From contig NZ_BNBD01000006.1 of the NCBI RefSeq assembly GCF_014654785.1, forward strand, positions 62,001 to 126,000: 64,000 bases of DNA, given 5' to 3'. Below, in pieces: positions 1 to 9,562 of the stretch. Both the position numbers and the translations under genes were made by a program. How positions within the stretch are numbered: the first letter of the stretch is position 1; each line of letters begins with the position of its first letter. This DNA comes from Streptomyces mashuensis. Its GTDB lineage: Bacteria; Actinomycetota; Actinomycetes; Streptomycetales; Streptomycetaceae. Below the pieces are notes generated by a model, which did no database searches, was not told the DNA's origin, and saw nothing but the letters and a program-made list of their open reading frames with translations.

Positions 1-423
1 CTTGACCAGGCTCGACGACAGGAAGCTGTACGTGGGGTTGGTGGGCACGAACAGGGTCTCCACGCCGGAGAGCCCGTTGTTCATCTGGGCCATCTGCAAC
101 TCGTAGTCGAAGTCGCTGACGGCTCGCAGTCCCTTGACGATGGCGGGGATCTCGCGCTGCTTGCAGAAGTCGACGAGGAGGCCGTGGAACGACTCGACCT
201 TCACGTTGCCGTACTTGGCGGTGACCTGCCGCAGCAGCCCTATCCGTTCCTCGACCGTGAACAGGCCCTGCTTGGACTTGTTGATCATCACCGCGACGTA
301 CACCTCGTCGTACAGCTTCGAGGCGCGGGCGATGATGTCGAGGTGTCCATTGGTGACGGGGTCGAACGACCCCGGGCAGACGGCGCGGCGCAACGGTGGT
401 TCCTCGCTCTCCGGTCCATTCAT
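1..423 (-). CDS. coaD: Phosphopantetheine adenylyltransferase CoaD, 3' end off the window
   Basis: CoaD transfers AMP from ATP to 4'-phosphopantetheine, the penultimate step of coenzyme A synthesis in the cytoplasm. Reading leftwards from the ATG at 423, the protein has the nucleotidyltransferase motif AVCPGSFDPVTNGHLDII near residue 14, with the T/HxGH-type signature (TNGH), followed by VYVAVMINKSKQG and the family-typical KGLRAVSDFDYE. The product is cut after about 141 residues by the window edge; the family is about 160 long. Its ATG overlaps the rsmD stop by four bases (ATGA), so the two are translationally coupled, as in many bacteria. Confidence is high because both motifs and the gene context agree. 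Confidence 0.95.
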   Translation of the reverse strand, partial: MNGPESEEPPLRRAVCPGSFDPVTNGHLDIIARASKLYDEVYVAVMINKSKQGLFTVEERIGLLRQVTAKYGNVKVESFHGLLVDFCKQREIPAIVKGLRAVSDFDYELQMAQMNNGLSGVETLFVPTNPTYSFLSSSLVK

Positions 424-1019
424 GACGTGCCCGTTCCTTGATCGGCGGTGCACGCCGAGGCGGCGCGACCGTACCAAAGCGTTCCCTCGCCGTAACGACG
501 GGCCCTCAGCCCCTCGAACCCCTCCGGCCAGCGGAATTCACCGCCTCTGGTGCTGCGCTCCACGGTGACCAGTGCGTCGCCGGTCAGCCAGCCCCCGGCG
601 GCCAGTGTGAGGAGGATCTCGCGCAGTTCGTCGTCGGTGACGGCGTAGGGCGGGTCGAGGAAGACGACGTCGTACGGGCCGGCGGGCGCGGGCCCGGCGA
701 GCACCTGCTCGGCGCGGCCGGAGCGGACCTCGGCGCCGGGCAGGCCGACGGAGCGGACGTTCTCCTTGATGACGCGGACCGCGCGGGCGTCCGCCTCGAC
801 GAGCAGGACGTGGGCGGCGCCGCGCGAGAGGGCCTCCAGGCCGACCGCGCCGGAACCGCCGTACAGGTCGAGGACGCGGGTGCCGTCCAGCGTGCCCAGC
901 AGCGAGGTCCAGGTGGAGAACAGGCCCTCGCGCGCCCGGTCGGAGGTGGGACGGGTGCCCGTGCCGGGCGGTACGGCCAGGCGGCGTCCGCCGGCGGCGC
1001 CGGCGATCACGCGGGTCAT
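420..1019 (-). CDS. rsmD: 16S rRNA (guanine-N2) methyltransferase RsmD
   Basis: RsmD methylates G966 of 16S rRNA using S-adenosylmethionine. The 199-residue product has the SAM-binding loop DLYGGSGAVGLEAL at residues 51-64 and the catalytic DPPY motif at 122-125, the signature of amino-group methyltransferases. The N-terminus RVIAGAAGGRRLAVPPG is typical of the family. The gene is directly upstream of and overlaps coaD, a pairing conserved across bacteria. Length is slightly above the usual 185-190 because of a short basic tail. No oddities. Confidence 0.95.
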   Translation of the reverse strand: MTRVIAGAAGGRRLAVPPGTGTRPTSDRAREGLFSTWTSLLGTLDGTRVLDLYGGSGAVGLEALSRGAAHVLLVEADARAVRVIKENVRSVGLPGAEVRSGRAEQVLAGPAPAGPYDVVFLDPPYAVTDDELREILLTLAAGGWLTGDALVTVERSTRGGEFRWPEGFEGLRARRYGEGTLWYGRAASACTADQGTGTS

Positions 1020-1088
1020 CGGTGGCGGTTCCTTCGCGCTGGGTCTGTGCTGGGTCCGGGGCCGGATCCGGGCTGGATCCGGGCCGGC

Positions 1089-1113
1089 CGGTGGCCGGGG
1101 GTGCCGGCCACCG
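1089..1113 (-). terminator. GC-rich hairpin downstream of recG
   Basis: A perfect 10-bp inverted repeat (CGGTGGCCGG / CCGGCCACCG, 5-nt loop) lies 60 bp after the recG stop and before rsmD. There is no T-tract, which is common for Streptomyces terminators. It could equally be a processing or stability hairpin. Confidence 0.4.
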
Positions 1114-1174
1114 TTCTCAGCCTAGGGCGTCCGTGCGGGGCCGCCCTGCGCGGGCCTCCGCCCGGGGCCCGCGC

Positions 1175-3382
1175 TCAGCCCTTCTCCAGGAACCGCTCCC
1201 GCTCCTGGTCGAGGAGGGCGTCCAGGGCGGTGCGCAGCTCGGGCAGGCCGGCCAGTTCGGGGTCGGCGGCCACGACGGCGGCGGCCTCCTCACGGGCGGC
1301 GGCGATGACCTCCTCGTCGTCGATGACGGTGAGCATGCGGAGGCTGGAGCGGACGCCGGACTGTGCCTGGCCGAGGACGTCGCCCTCGCGGCGCTGCTCC
1401 AGGTCGATACGGGAGAGCTCGAAGCCGTCGAGGGTGGCGGCCACGGCGCCGAGGCGTGCGCGGGCGGGGCTGCCCTCGGGCATCTCGCTGACGAGCAGGC
1501 AGAGGCCGGGGGCGGAGCCGCGGCCGACGCGGCCGCGGAGCTGGTGCAGCTGGGAGACGCCGAACCGGTCCGCGTCCATGATCACCATCACGGTGGCGTT
1601 GGGCACGTTGACGCCGACCTCGATGACGGTGGTGGCGACGAGGACGTCGAGCTCGCCGGCGCCGAAGCGGCGCATGACGTCGTCCTTCTCGTCGGGGTGC
1701 ATCCGGCCGTGCAGCACGGCCACCCGCAGCCCGGCGAGGGGGCCGTCGGCGAGCTGTGCGGCGACGTCGAGGACGGCGAGGGGCGGGCGCTTCTCGGCCT
1801 CGTCCTCCGGGGACGCCTGGGCGTTCTTGCGGCCGGCGGCCTTCTGGTCCTCCTCGTCGCCGATGCGCGGGCAGACGACGTACGCCTGGTGGCCGCCGGC
1901 GACCTCCTCGCGCACCCGCTCCCAGGCGCGGGCCAGGAAGTGCGGCTTGTCGCGGGCGGGCACCACGTGGGTGGCGATCGGGGAGCGGCCGGCGGGCAGC
2001 TGGTCGAGGACGGAGGTCTCCAGGTCGCCGAAGACGGTCATGGCGACGGTGCGCGGGATGGGGGTGGCCGTCATGACGAGCAGGTGCGGCGGTTGCTTGC
2101 CCTTGGAGCGCAGGGCGTCGCGCTGTTCCACGCCGAAGCGGTGCTGTTCGTCGACGACGACGAGGCCGAGGTCGTGGAACTGGACCTTGTCCTCGATGAG
2201 GGCGTGGGTGCCCACGACGACGCCGGCCTCGCCGGTGGCGAGCTCCAGCAGCGCCCGGCGGCGGGCGGCGGCGCCCATGGAGCCGGTGAGCAGGACGACC
2301 TTGGTGCCCAGGTCGGAGCCGCCGAGGAGGCCGCCCTCGGCGAGGTCGCCCATCATCTCGGTGATGGAGCGGTGGTGCTGCTGGGCGAGGACCTCGGTGG
2401 GCGCGAGCATCGCGGCCTGCCCGCCGGCGTCGACGACGGCGAGCATGGCGCGCAGGGCGACCATGGTCTTTCCGGAGCCCACCTCGCCCTGGAGCAGGCG
2501 GTGCATGGGGTGCTCGGTGGCGAGGTCGTCGAAGATCTCGGCGGAGACGGTGCGCTGGCCCTCGGTGAGGGTGAAGGGCAGGCGGGCGTCGAAGGCGTCG
2601 AGCAGGCCGCCGGGGGCGGGTTTGCGGGGGACGGCGGGCAGCTGGGCGTCGGCATGGCGGCGGCGGGCGAGGGCGACCTGGAGGACGAACGCCTCGTCCC
2701 ACTTCAGCCGGGCGCGGGCGTCCTCGATGTCGGCCTTGGTGCGGGGCCGGTGGACCTTGCGGAGCGCCTCGGGCAGCGGCAGCAGGCCGCGGCCGTCGCG
2801 CAGCGCGGCGGGCAGCGGGTCGACGACGCCCTGCCAGCCGGTGGCGTCCATGGAGGCGAGGAGCACGTCCAGGGCGTTGGAGATCTTCCAGGACTCCATC
2901 TGGGAGCAGGCCGGGTAGAGCGGGATGAGCTGGTTGGCCCAGGCCTCGACGGCGTCCTTGCCGCTGTTCTCGCCGAGCATCTCGTAGGCGGGGTGGGAGA
3001 GCTGGCGGACGTTGCGGAAGGTGCCGACCTTGCCCGCGAACATGCCGCGCCGGCCGGGTACCAGTTCCTTCTGGTGGTGGTAGATGGAGCGGCCGAAGAA
3101 GACGAGCTGGAGGCGGCCGCTGCCGTCGGTGAGGGTGACCTCCAGCCGCTGGCCGCGGCCCTGGTTGAACTTGTGCACGCGCGCGTCGGCGACCTGGGCG
3201 ACGACGGTGACGTGCTCGTCGAGCGGCAGGTCGGCCAGCCGGGTCAGCTCGCCGCGCTCGGCGTAGCGGCGCGGGTAGTGGTGCAGGAGGTCGCCGACGG
3301 TGTGCAGGTCGAGGTGGTCGGCGAGCACCTTCGCGGTGTTGCCGCCGAGGGTCTTCTTCAGGGGTTCGTCGAGCGGAGGCAC
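1175..3382 (-). CDS. recG: ATP-dependent DNA helicase RecG
   Basis: RecG is a superfamily 2 helicase that reverses stalled forks and branch-migrates Holliday junctions. The N-terminal wedge domain includes the family motif VGDLLHHYPRRY, followed by an OB-fold region. The helicase core has Walker A GEVGSGKT, motif II VVDEQHRFGVEQR (DEQH rather than DEAH is normal for RecG), MTATPIPRT and the C-terminal LRGRVGRG. The GTG at 3380-3382 gives a typical N-terminus (VPPLDEPLKKTLGG). A second in-frame GTG at 3404-3406 would add eight residues; neither has a well-spaced ribosome binding site. The gene follows the DAK2 protein by about 50 bp, probably co-transcribed. Confidence 0.95.
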   Translation of the reverse strand: MPPLDEPLKKTLGGNTAKVLADHLDLHTVGDLLHHYPRRYAERGELTRLADLPLDEHVTVVAQVADARVHKFNQGRGQRLEVTLTDGSGRLQLVFFGRSIYHHQKELVPGRRGMFAGKVGTFRNVRQLSHPAYEMLGENSGKDAVEAWANQLIPLYPACSQMESWKISNALDVLLASMDATGWQGVVDPLPAALRDGRGLLPLPEALRKVHRPRTKADIEDARARLKWDEAFVLQVALARRRHADAQLPAVPRKPAPGGLLDAFDARLPFTLTEGQRTVSAEIFDDLATEHPMHRLLQGEVGSGKTMVALRAMLAVVDAGGQAAMLAPTEVLAQQHHRSITEMMGDLAEGGLLGGSDLGTKVVLLTGSMGAAARRRALLELATGEAGVVVGTHALIEDKVQFHDLGLVVVDEQHRFGVEQRDALRSKGKQPPHLLVMTATPIPRTVAMTVFGDLETSVLDQLPAGRSPIATHVVPARDKPHFLARAWERVREEVAGGHQAYVVCPRIGDEEDQKAAGRKNAQASPEDEAEKRPPLAVLDVAAQLADGPLAGLRVAVLHGRMHPDEKDDVMRRFGAGELDVLVATTVIEVGVNVPNATVMVIMDADRFGVSQLHQLRGRVGRGSAPGLCLLVSEMPEGSPARARLGAVAATLDGFELSRIDLEQRREGDVLGQAQSGVRSSLRMLTVIDDEEVIAAAREEAAAVVAADPELAGLPELRTALDALLDQERERFLEKG

Positions 3383-3430
3383 GTCACCTATTGCACACCA
3401 CGGCACCGACAGCCCGGCGGACGCCGCCGG

Positions 3431-5098
3431 TCATTCGATCCCGATGATCAGTGGCGGGGACTGCTGCCCGCCGCGGTAGACGACGGTGTCGACGGCGAGG
3501 TGGCTGCGGCGCACGTGGTGCCGGAGCCGGTCGGCGACGACGTCGGGGACGCCGGTGCCGAGCACGAGGGTGACCATTTCGCCGCCGGCGGCGAGCATCC
3601 GGTCGAGCACGGTGCCGGCGGTGGCGGCGAGGTCGGTGCCGATGACGGCGACGTCGCCGTCGATGAGGCCGAGCACGTCGCCGGCCTGGCAGACGCCGGC
3701 CATGGTCCACGACTGGCGTTCGGCCACCGACAGCTCGGCGTAGCGGGTGGCGCCGGCGGCGGAGGTCATGGCGACGACGTCCTCGTCGAAGCGGCGGCCG
3801 GGTTCGTGGACGGCGAGGGCGGCGATGCCCTGGACCGGGGAGCGGGTGGGGATGAGGGCGGCGCGGACGCCTTCGGTGCGGGCCTGTTCGGCGGCGGCCG
3901 CGGCGGTGTGCCGCAGGTCGGGGTCGTTGGGCAGGAGGACGACCTCGTGGGCGTGGGCGCGGCGGACGGCCTCGACGATCTCGCCGGCGGCGGGCGGCTC
4001 CCCGGGGCGCAGGGCGACGACGGTGGCGCCGGCCTCGGCGCACAGGGCGGCCAGCCCCTCGCCGGGGACGAGGGCGACGACGGCGCGCTGGGCGCGTTCG
4101 CGGACGCGGGTGCCCTCCTGGGCGGTGCTGCCGAAGTGGGTGATGCGGATGCGGTGGGGGCGGCCGGCGTCGATGCCGGCCTCGACCGCGGCGCCGGCGT
4201 CGTCGGTGTGGACGTGGACGTTCCACAGGCCGTCGCCGCCGACGACGACGAGGGACTCGCCGAGGGTGTCGAGGCGGGCGCGGAGCCGGGCGACGGCGTC
4301 GTCGTCGGCGTCCAGGAGGTAGATCACCTCGAAGGCGGGGCCGTCGCCGGGGGCGGTGGGCCCGCCGGAGCCGGCTTCCCCGCTGTCGGCGGGGCACGGG
4401 GCGACCCGCCAGGGGTGCGCGGCGCCGGCGGGGACGGCCGGGGTGGGGGCGGGGCGGCCGGCGAGGGCCTCGGCGAGGGCGCCGAGGACCTCCACGAGGC
4501 CCTTGCCGCCCGCGTCGACCACTCCGGCGGCGCCGAGCTCGGCGAGCTGCCCGGGGGTGGCCTGCAGGGCCGTGACGGCGCCCTGGTGGGCGGCGCGGGC
4601 CACGGCGGCGGCGTCGCCGGGGGTGGCCTCGGCGGCGTCGGCGGCGGCCGCGGCCACGGTGAGAACGGTGCCTTCGACGGGGCGGGCCACGCCTTCGTAG
4701 GCGGATTCCACCGCCCGGCGCAGGGCGCGCCGCAGGGGTGCGGCGGCGGCGTGATCCTGGTCACCCGGGGCGGCGAGGACCTCGGCCATGCCGCGCAGCA
4801 GCTGGGCGAGGATCGTGCCGGAGTTGCCGCGGGCGCCTATGAGGGCGCCGTGGGCCATGGCGCGTACGGCCTCGGGGAGGCCGGGGCGGGAGGCGGGGGC
4901 GGTGGTGGCGTGGCCCTCGAAGACGGCGTCGACGGCCCGGGCGGCGGATTCGGCCGTCAGGTAGAGGTTGGTGCCGGTGTCGCCGTCCGCGACGGGATAG
5001 ACGTTGATCGCGTCGATCTCCTCGCGGGCGCGGCCGAGCGCGTCGAGCGCCAGGGAGCACCAGGTGCGTACTGCCTCGGCGTCGAGCGGATGAGGCAC
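3431..5098 (-). CDS. DAK2-domain protein, FakA/YloV-like fatty acid kinase subunit
   Basis: The N-terminal DAK2 (DhaL-like) domain carries the nucleotide/metal motif ADGDTGTNLYLT and the loop GARGNSGTILAQLLRGMAE. The long C-terminal part ends with the FakA-type region IGTDLAATAGTVLDRML and LGTGVPDVVADRL. In Firmicutes this family is the kinase subunit that works with DegV-type FakB to phosphorylate fatty acids; the Streptomyces substrate is inferred. The GTG start at 5096-5098 is set by a strong AGGAGG a few bases upstream and gives 555 residues. The arrangement next to recG and rpmB mirrors rpmB-yloU-yloV-recG of Bacillus, but here rpmB is divergent and no Asp23 (yloU) gene lies between. Confidence 0.88.
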   Translation of the reverse strand: MPHPLDAEAVRTWCSLALDALGRAREEIDAINVYPVADGDTGTNLYLTAESAARAVDAVFEGHATTAPASRPGLPEAVRAMAHGALIGARGNSGTILAQLLRGMAEVLAAPGDQDHAAAAPLRRALRRAVESAYEGVARPVEGTVLTVAAAAADAAEATPGDAAAVARAAHQGAVTALQATPGQLAELGAAGVVDAGGKGLVEVLGALAEALAGRPAPTPAVPAGAAHPWRVAPCPADSGEAGSGGPTAPGDGPAFEVIYLLDADDDAVARLRARLDTLGESLVVVGGDGLWNVHVHTDDAGAAVEAGIDAGRPHRIRITHFGSTAQEGTRVRERAQRAVVALVPGEGLAALCAEAGATVVALRPGEPPAAGEIVEAVRRAHAHEVVLLPNDPDLRHTAAAAAEQARTEGVRAALIPTRSPVQGIAALAVHEPGRRFDEDVVAMTSAAGATRYAELSVAERQSWTMAGVCQAGDVLGLIDGDVAVIGTDLAATAGTVLDRMLAAGGEMVTLVLGTGVPDVVADRLRHHVRRSHLAVDTVVYRGGQQSPPLIIGIE

Positions 5099-5209
5099 CG
5101 GTGTCCTCCTGGGGCTGCTGGGGGCTGGTGGGCAGTGCGGGAGAGCAGCGTAGTCCCGGGTGGGCCCGAGGGGGGCGGGACGGGCGGACCCCGGGCCGGA
5201 CATGGTAGT

Positions 5210-5239
5210 TTCGTTGTCCAGGAGCGGCCGTTGTATGCT
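5210..5239 (+). promoter_or_regulatory. Candidate rpmB promoter
   Basis: TATGCT at 5234-5239 resembles a -10 box and TTCGTT at 5210-5215 a weak -35, with an 18-nt spacer, about 110 bp upstream of rpmB. This is the most A/T-containing stretch in the divergent 253-bp gap. Confidence 0.35.
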
Positions 5240-5351
5240 GCTCCGGTTGCCCGACGAGAGTCGGGCGTGACATCCCCTGGCAAGCCGGTCACCACCGACC
5301 TCGGCACGCCGGGATTTCCCGTAAGTGCATCTGAAGTCTTTGGAGTGACCC

Positions 5352-5537
5352 GTGGCTGCCAACTGCGACGTCTGCGGCAAGGGGCCGGGCTTCGGCAACA
5401 ACATCTCGCACTCGCACCGCCGTACGTCCCGTCGCTGGAACCCCAACATCCAGCGTGTGCGTGCCGTGGTCGGTCGGACGCCGAAGCGCCTCAATGTCTG
5501 CACCTCGTGCATCAAGGCCGGCAAGGTCTCGCGCTGA
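5352..5537 (+). CDS. rpmB: 50S ribosomal protein L28 (cysteine-containing form)
   Basis: A 61-residue L28 starting at a GTG. It has the zinc-binding cysteine pairs C5/C8 (CDVC) and C50/C53 (CTSC), so it is the C+ zinc-ribbon form. Streptomyces often also encode a cysteine-free, Zur-controlled paralogue elsewhere; this copy would be the zinc-replete housekeeping version. The conserved HSHRRTSRRWNPN segment follows. The gene is alone on the plus strand with a terminator close behind. Confidence 0.97.
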   Translation: MAANCDVCGKGPGFGNNISHSHRRTSRRWNPNIQRVRAVVGRTPKRLNVCTSCIKAGKVSR

Positions 5538-5574
5538 CTAGCTAGCAGCGCGGCAGCCTCGCCGCCCTTTGCCT

Positions 5575-5602
5575 GAGCCGGTCCCCTTCGGGGGGCCGGC
5601 TC
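5575..5602 (+). terminator. rpmB terminator
   Basis: GAGCCGG-CCCC and GGGG-CCGGCTC arms around a TTCG tetraloop, followed by TTGCGTTTT, 37 bp after the rpmB stop. It sits between convergent rpmB and thiD and could serve both. Confidence 0.8.
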
Positions 5603-5654
5603 TTGCGTTTTCCGTGTCCGGGGGCTCCCCCCTGGGACACCGACCGGGGCACGC

Positions 5655-6451
<797 letters not shown>

Positions 6452-6452
<1 letters not shown>

Positions 6453-7423
6453 CAGTCCTCCGGCTCCGGCTCGCCGAAGTGGTCCCAGCCGCCCGCCTTG
6501 TCCCAGGGCGCACCGTCGACGGTGACCTGCGGCAGGGCGGAGAGCGTGACGACCTCGCCGATGACCTTCCAGCGGGCGGGCAGCTTCACGTCCGGCGGGA
6601 AGGTCGCCACGATGGCGTGGTCCTCGCCGCCGGTGAGCACCCACTGGAGCGGGTCGACGCCGACGGCCTGCCCGATGTCGGACATCTGCGTGGGCACGTC
6701 GATGGCGGCGGTGCGCAGGTCGATGCGGACCTTGCTGGCCTCGGCGATGTGGCCGAGGTCGGCGATGAGGCCGTCGCTGACGTCCGTCATGGCGGTCGCA
6801 CCGAGCGCGGCGGCCGCGGGCCCGGCGTGGTACGGGGGCTCGGGGCGGCGGTGGGCCTCGACGAAGGCGCGGGGCGAGCGGAAGCCGCGGGAGAGCACGG
6901 CCAGGCCGGCCGCGGACCAGCCCAGCCAGCCGGTGACGGCGACCACGTCGCCGGCGCGGGCGCCGGCCCGTGTGACGGGCTCGTGGTTGCGCAGGTCGCC
7001 CAGGGCCGTGATGGCCACGGTGATGGTGTCGCCGCGCACCACGTCGCCTCCGACGACCGCCGCGCCGGCGACCTGGCACTCGTCCCGGATGCCGTCCATC
7101 AGCTCGGTGGGCCAGGTGGCGGGGAGCTCGGCGGGGACGACGAGGGCGAGCAGCACAGCCGTGGGGACCGCGCCCATGGCGGCGATGTCGGCCAGGTTCT
7201 GCGCGGCCGCCTTGCGCCCGACGTCGTAGGCGGTGGACCAGTCGCGGCGGAAGTGCCGCCCCTCCAGGAGCACGTCCGTACTGGCGACGACCCTCCGGTC
7301 GGGGGCCGCGACCACCGCGGCGTCGTCGCCCGGTCCGAGGCGGACCGCCGGAGTGGTGGTGAGCCGGGAGGTCAGCTCTCTGATGAGGCCGAACTCCCCC
7401 AGCTCGCCCACGGTGCCTTTCAC
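6452..7423 (-). CDS. thiL: Thiamine-monophosphate kinase ThiL
   Basis: ThiL phosphorylates thiamine monophosphate to the active cofactor TPP. The PurM-like ATP-grasp fold is recognised by GEFGLIRELT, the metal-binding RLGPGDDAAVV, STDVLLEGRHF and MTDVSDGLIADLGHIAE. The start is placed at GTG 7421-7423, which has an AGGAGGAG Shine-Dalgarno a few bases upstream, giving 323 residues, normal for the family. Reading frames open further upstream but would add an arginine-rich non-homologous tail. It is coupled to thiD and divergent from the Lrp-domain gene. Confidence 0.95.
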
Positions 7424-7602
7424 TGAGCTCCTCCTCGGAGTGCTGTCGGTTGCCGAACCCGTGACGCCCGCGGCGCCCCGTGGCCTGACACGGTGCCTCC
7501 ACGCGCCGCGCAGGCCGCGCGGGTCTCCCCGCACCGTGCGGCGACGCGGTACCGTGGCGTCTCTTCTCCCCCCATGATCCTCGAAGCCGCCCTGGAGGTT
7601 CC

Positions 7603-7836
7603 GTGGTACAGGCGTACATCCTGATCCAGACCGAGGTCGGCAAGGCGTCGACCGTGGCCGAAGTCATCGGGCAGATCCCCGGTGTCGTCCAGGCCGAGGA
7701 CGTGACCGGTCCCTACGACGTGATCGTCCGCGCCCAGGCCGACACCGTCGACGAGCTCGGCCGGATGGTGGTGGCGCGGGTGCAGCAGGTGGAGGGCATC
7801 ACCCGCACCCTGACCTGCCCGGTGGTCCATCTGTAG
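7603..7836 (+). CDS. Stand-alone Lrp/AsnC ligand-binding (RAM) domain protein
   Basis: A 77-residue protein that is only the C-terminal effector-binding half of an Lrp/AsnC regulator: AYILIQTEVGKASTVAEVI at the start and GPYDVIVRAQADTVDEL in the middle. There is no helix-turn-helix. Such single-domain proteins oligomerise and bind amino acids in related families; its partner here is unknown. The GTG start has GGAGG seven bases upstream. Divergent from thiL. Confidence 0.85.
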   Translation: MVQAYILIQTEVGKASTVAEVIGQIPGVVQAEDVTGPYDVIVRAQADTVDELGRMVVARVQQVEGITRTLTCPVVHL

Positions 7837-7856
7837 CTCCCCCGTATGCTCGGCCG

Positions 7857-8360
7857 GTGAAGTCTTTGCTCCGCCGGCCCTCCGGTGTGCCCGCGCTCGC
7901 CGTCGTGCTGCTGTGCGCCGGCGCGACGGCGTGCTCGTCCCCGGACGGCCGGATGGCCCTGACGCCGCCCTCCCCGCCCGCGAAGCAGGCCGCGCTCTGC
8001 CGTGCGCTGCACCAGGAGCTGCCGCGCACGCTGGCCGGCAAGCCCCTGCGCGACACGGAGCCCGCCTCGGAGCTGACCGCCGCGTGGGGCGACGACCCGG
8101 CGGTCACCCTGCGCTGCGGGGTGCCGCGGCCGAAGCTGCTCGACCACCGGCCGCCGCCGGACGGGATGTACATCGACGACGTCGGCTGGCTGCCGGAGAA
8201 GCAGCCCGACGGCAGCGTCCGCTGCACGACCGTCCTGCGGGAGGCGTACGTGGAGGTGACGCTGCCGAAGGAGGTGGCCGGCGCCGCGGGCGACGTCAGC
8301 GCACTGACCGGGCTGGCCGGCGCCGTCAAGAAGACGGTCCCCGAGGGGTACGTCCGCTGA
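7857..8360 (+). CDS. DUF3515 family lipoprotein
   Basis: A 167-residue protein with a lipoprotein signal: basic start (MKSLLRRPSG), hydrophobic core ALAVVLLCAGATAC and a probable lipidated cysteine at about residue 26. The remainder has the DUF3515 pattern, with conserved cysteines (ALCRAL, LRCGVPRP, VRCTTV) and a C-terminal VPEGYVR. Function is unknown; the family commonly neighbours ddl in actinomycetes, hinting at a cell-envelope role. It is 20 bp after the Lrp-domain gene on the same strand, and convergent with ddl. Confidence 0.82.
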   Translation: MKSLLRRPSGVPALAVVLLCAGATACSSPDGRMALTPPSPPAKQAALCRALHQELPRTLAGKPLRDTEPASELTAAWGDDPAVTLRCGVPRPKLLDHRPPPDGMYIDDVGWLPEKQPDGSVRCTTVLREAYVEVTLPKEVAGAAGDVSALTGLAGAVKKTVPEGYVR

Positions 8361-8379
8361 CGCACCCCCCGGGGGCGGT

Positions 8380-9528
8380 TCAGCGCAGGCCCGTCGGGCG
8401 GCGCAGCGCCGCCTCGATGAGCCGGTCCACCAGCTCGGGGTAGGACAGCCCGGTCTCCTGCCACATGCGCGGGTACATGGAGATCGGGGTGAACCCCGGC
8501 ATGGTGTTGATCTCGTTGATCACGAACTCGCCGTCCTCGGTGAGGAAGAAGTCGGCGCGCACCAGGCCCTCGCACGAGGCGGCCTCGAAGGCGCGCACGG
8601 CGAGCTCCCGGACGCGGCGCGTCTCCTCCTCGGTGAGGGGGGCCGGCACGATCCCGGAGGCCGAGTCGATGTACTTGGCCTCGAAGTCGTAGAAGTCGTG
8701 CGCGGAGACCGGCGGGATCTCGGCCGGCACGCTGGCGCGCGGGCCGTCCTCGAACTCCAGCACGCCGCACTCGATCTCGCGGCCGCGCAGCAGCGCCTCG
8801 ACGAGGATCTTGGGGTCGTGGCGGCGGGCCTCCTCGATGGCCTCGTCCAGGCCGGCGAGGTCGTCGACCTTGGTGATGCCCATGGAGGAGCCGGCGCGGG
8901 CGGGCTTCACGAAGACCGGCCAGCCGTGGTCGCCGGCGAAGTCCACGATCTTCTTGCGGGCGGCCGCCGGGTCGTTGTCCCACTCGCGGGGGCGGATCAC
9001 CACGTACGGGCCGACGGGCAGCCCGAAGGAGGTGAAGACCCGCTTCATGTACTCCTTGTCCTGGCCGACGGCCGAGGCCAGGACGCCCGAGCCGACGTAC
9101 GGGATGCCGGCCAGGTCGAGCATGCCCTGGAGGGTGCCGTCCTCGCCGTAGGGGCCGTGCAGCACCGGGAAGACCACGTCGACCTCGCCCAGGGCCTTGG
9201 GCACGGCGCCGGGCTCGGTGTAGACGACCTCGCGGCTGGCGGGGTCGACGGGCAGCACGACGCCGCCCTCGGCGGACTCGGCCAGCTGCTCCACGCTGGG
9301 CAGGGCGCGGTCGGTGATGGCCATCCGCTCGGGCTCGTCGGCGGCGAGCGCCCAACGCCCCTGGGTGGTGATGCCGATCGGCAGGACGTCGTACTTGCTG
9401 CGGTCGATGGCGCGCAGCACGGCGCCCGCGGTGACCACGGAGATGGCGTGTTCGGAGCTGCGGCCGCCGAAGACGACGGCGACGCGCGGCTTCCGCTCGG
9501 GGCTCTGGGGGGAGGTCTCGCTGCTCAT
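8380..9528 (-). CDS. ddl: D-alanine--D-alanine ligase
   Basis: Ddl is the ATP-grasp enzyme that makes the D-Ala-D-Ala dipeptide for peptidoglycan. The 382-residue protein has VVFGGRSSEHAISV at the N-terminus, FPVLHGPYGEDGTLQGML, the ATP-grasp KPARAGSSMG and the metal-binding FINEINTMPGF near the C-terminus. The omega-loop region reads FYDFEAKYIDS, with the tyrosine expected of dipeptide-forming rather than depsipeptide (vancomycin-resistance) ligases. It is the last gene of plsC-gpsA-ddl, 34 bp after gpsA. Confidence 0.96.
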   Translation of the reverse strand: MSSETSPQSPERKPRVAVVFGGRSSEHAISVVTAGAVLRAIDRSKYDVLPIGITTQGRWALAADEPERMAITDRALPSVEQLAESAEGGVVLPVDPASREVVYTEPGAVPKALGEVDVVFPVLHGPYGEDGTLQGMLDLAGIPYVGSGVLASAVGQDKEYMKRVFTSFGLPVGPYVVIRPREWDNDPAAARKKIVDFAGDHGWPVFVKPARAGSSMGITKVDDLAGLDEAIEEARRHDPKILVEALLRGREIECGVLEFEDGPRASVPAEIPPVSAHDFYDFEAKYIDSASGIVPAPLTEEETRRVRELAVRAFEAASCEGLVRADFFLTEDGEFVINEINTMPGFTPISMYPRMWQETGLSYPELVDRLIEAALRRPTGLR

Positions 9529-9562
9529 ATCGGGTTGAGAGTACCTGGTGGGAGCGGGGGGA

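Noticed and set aside
1022..5545. A 1507-codon plus-strand open frame opposite recG and the DAK2 gene
   Set aside because: It is a stop-poor shadow of two well-identified minus-strand genes. Its translation is Gly/Ala/Asp/Val-rich low complexity with no motif.
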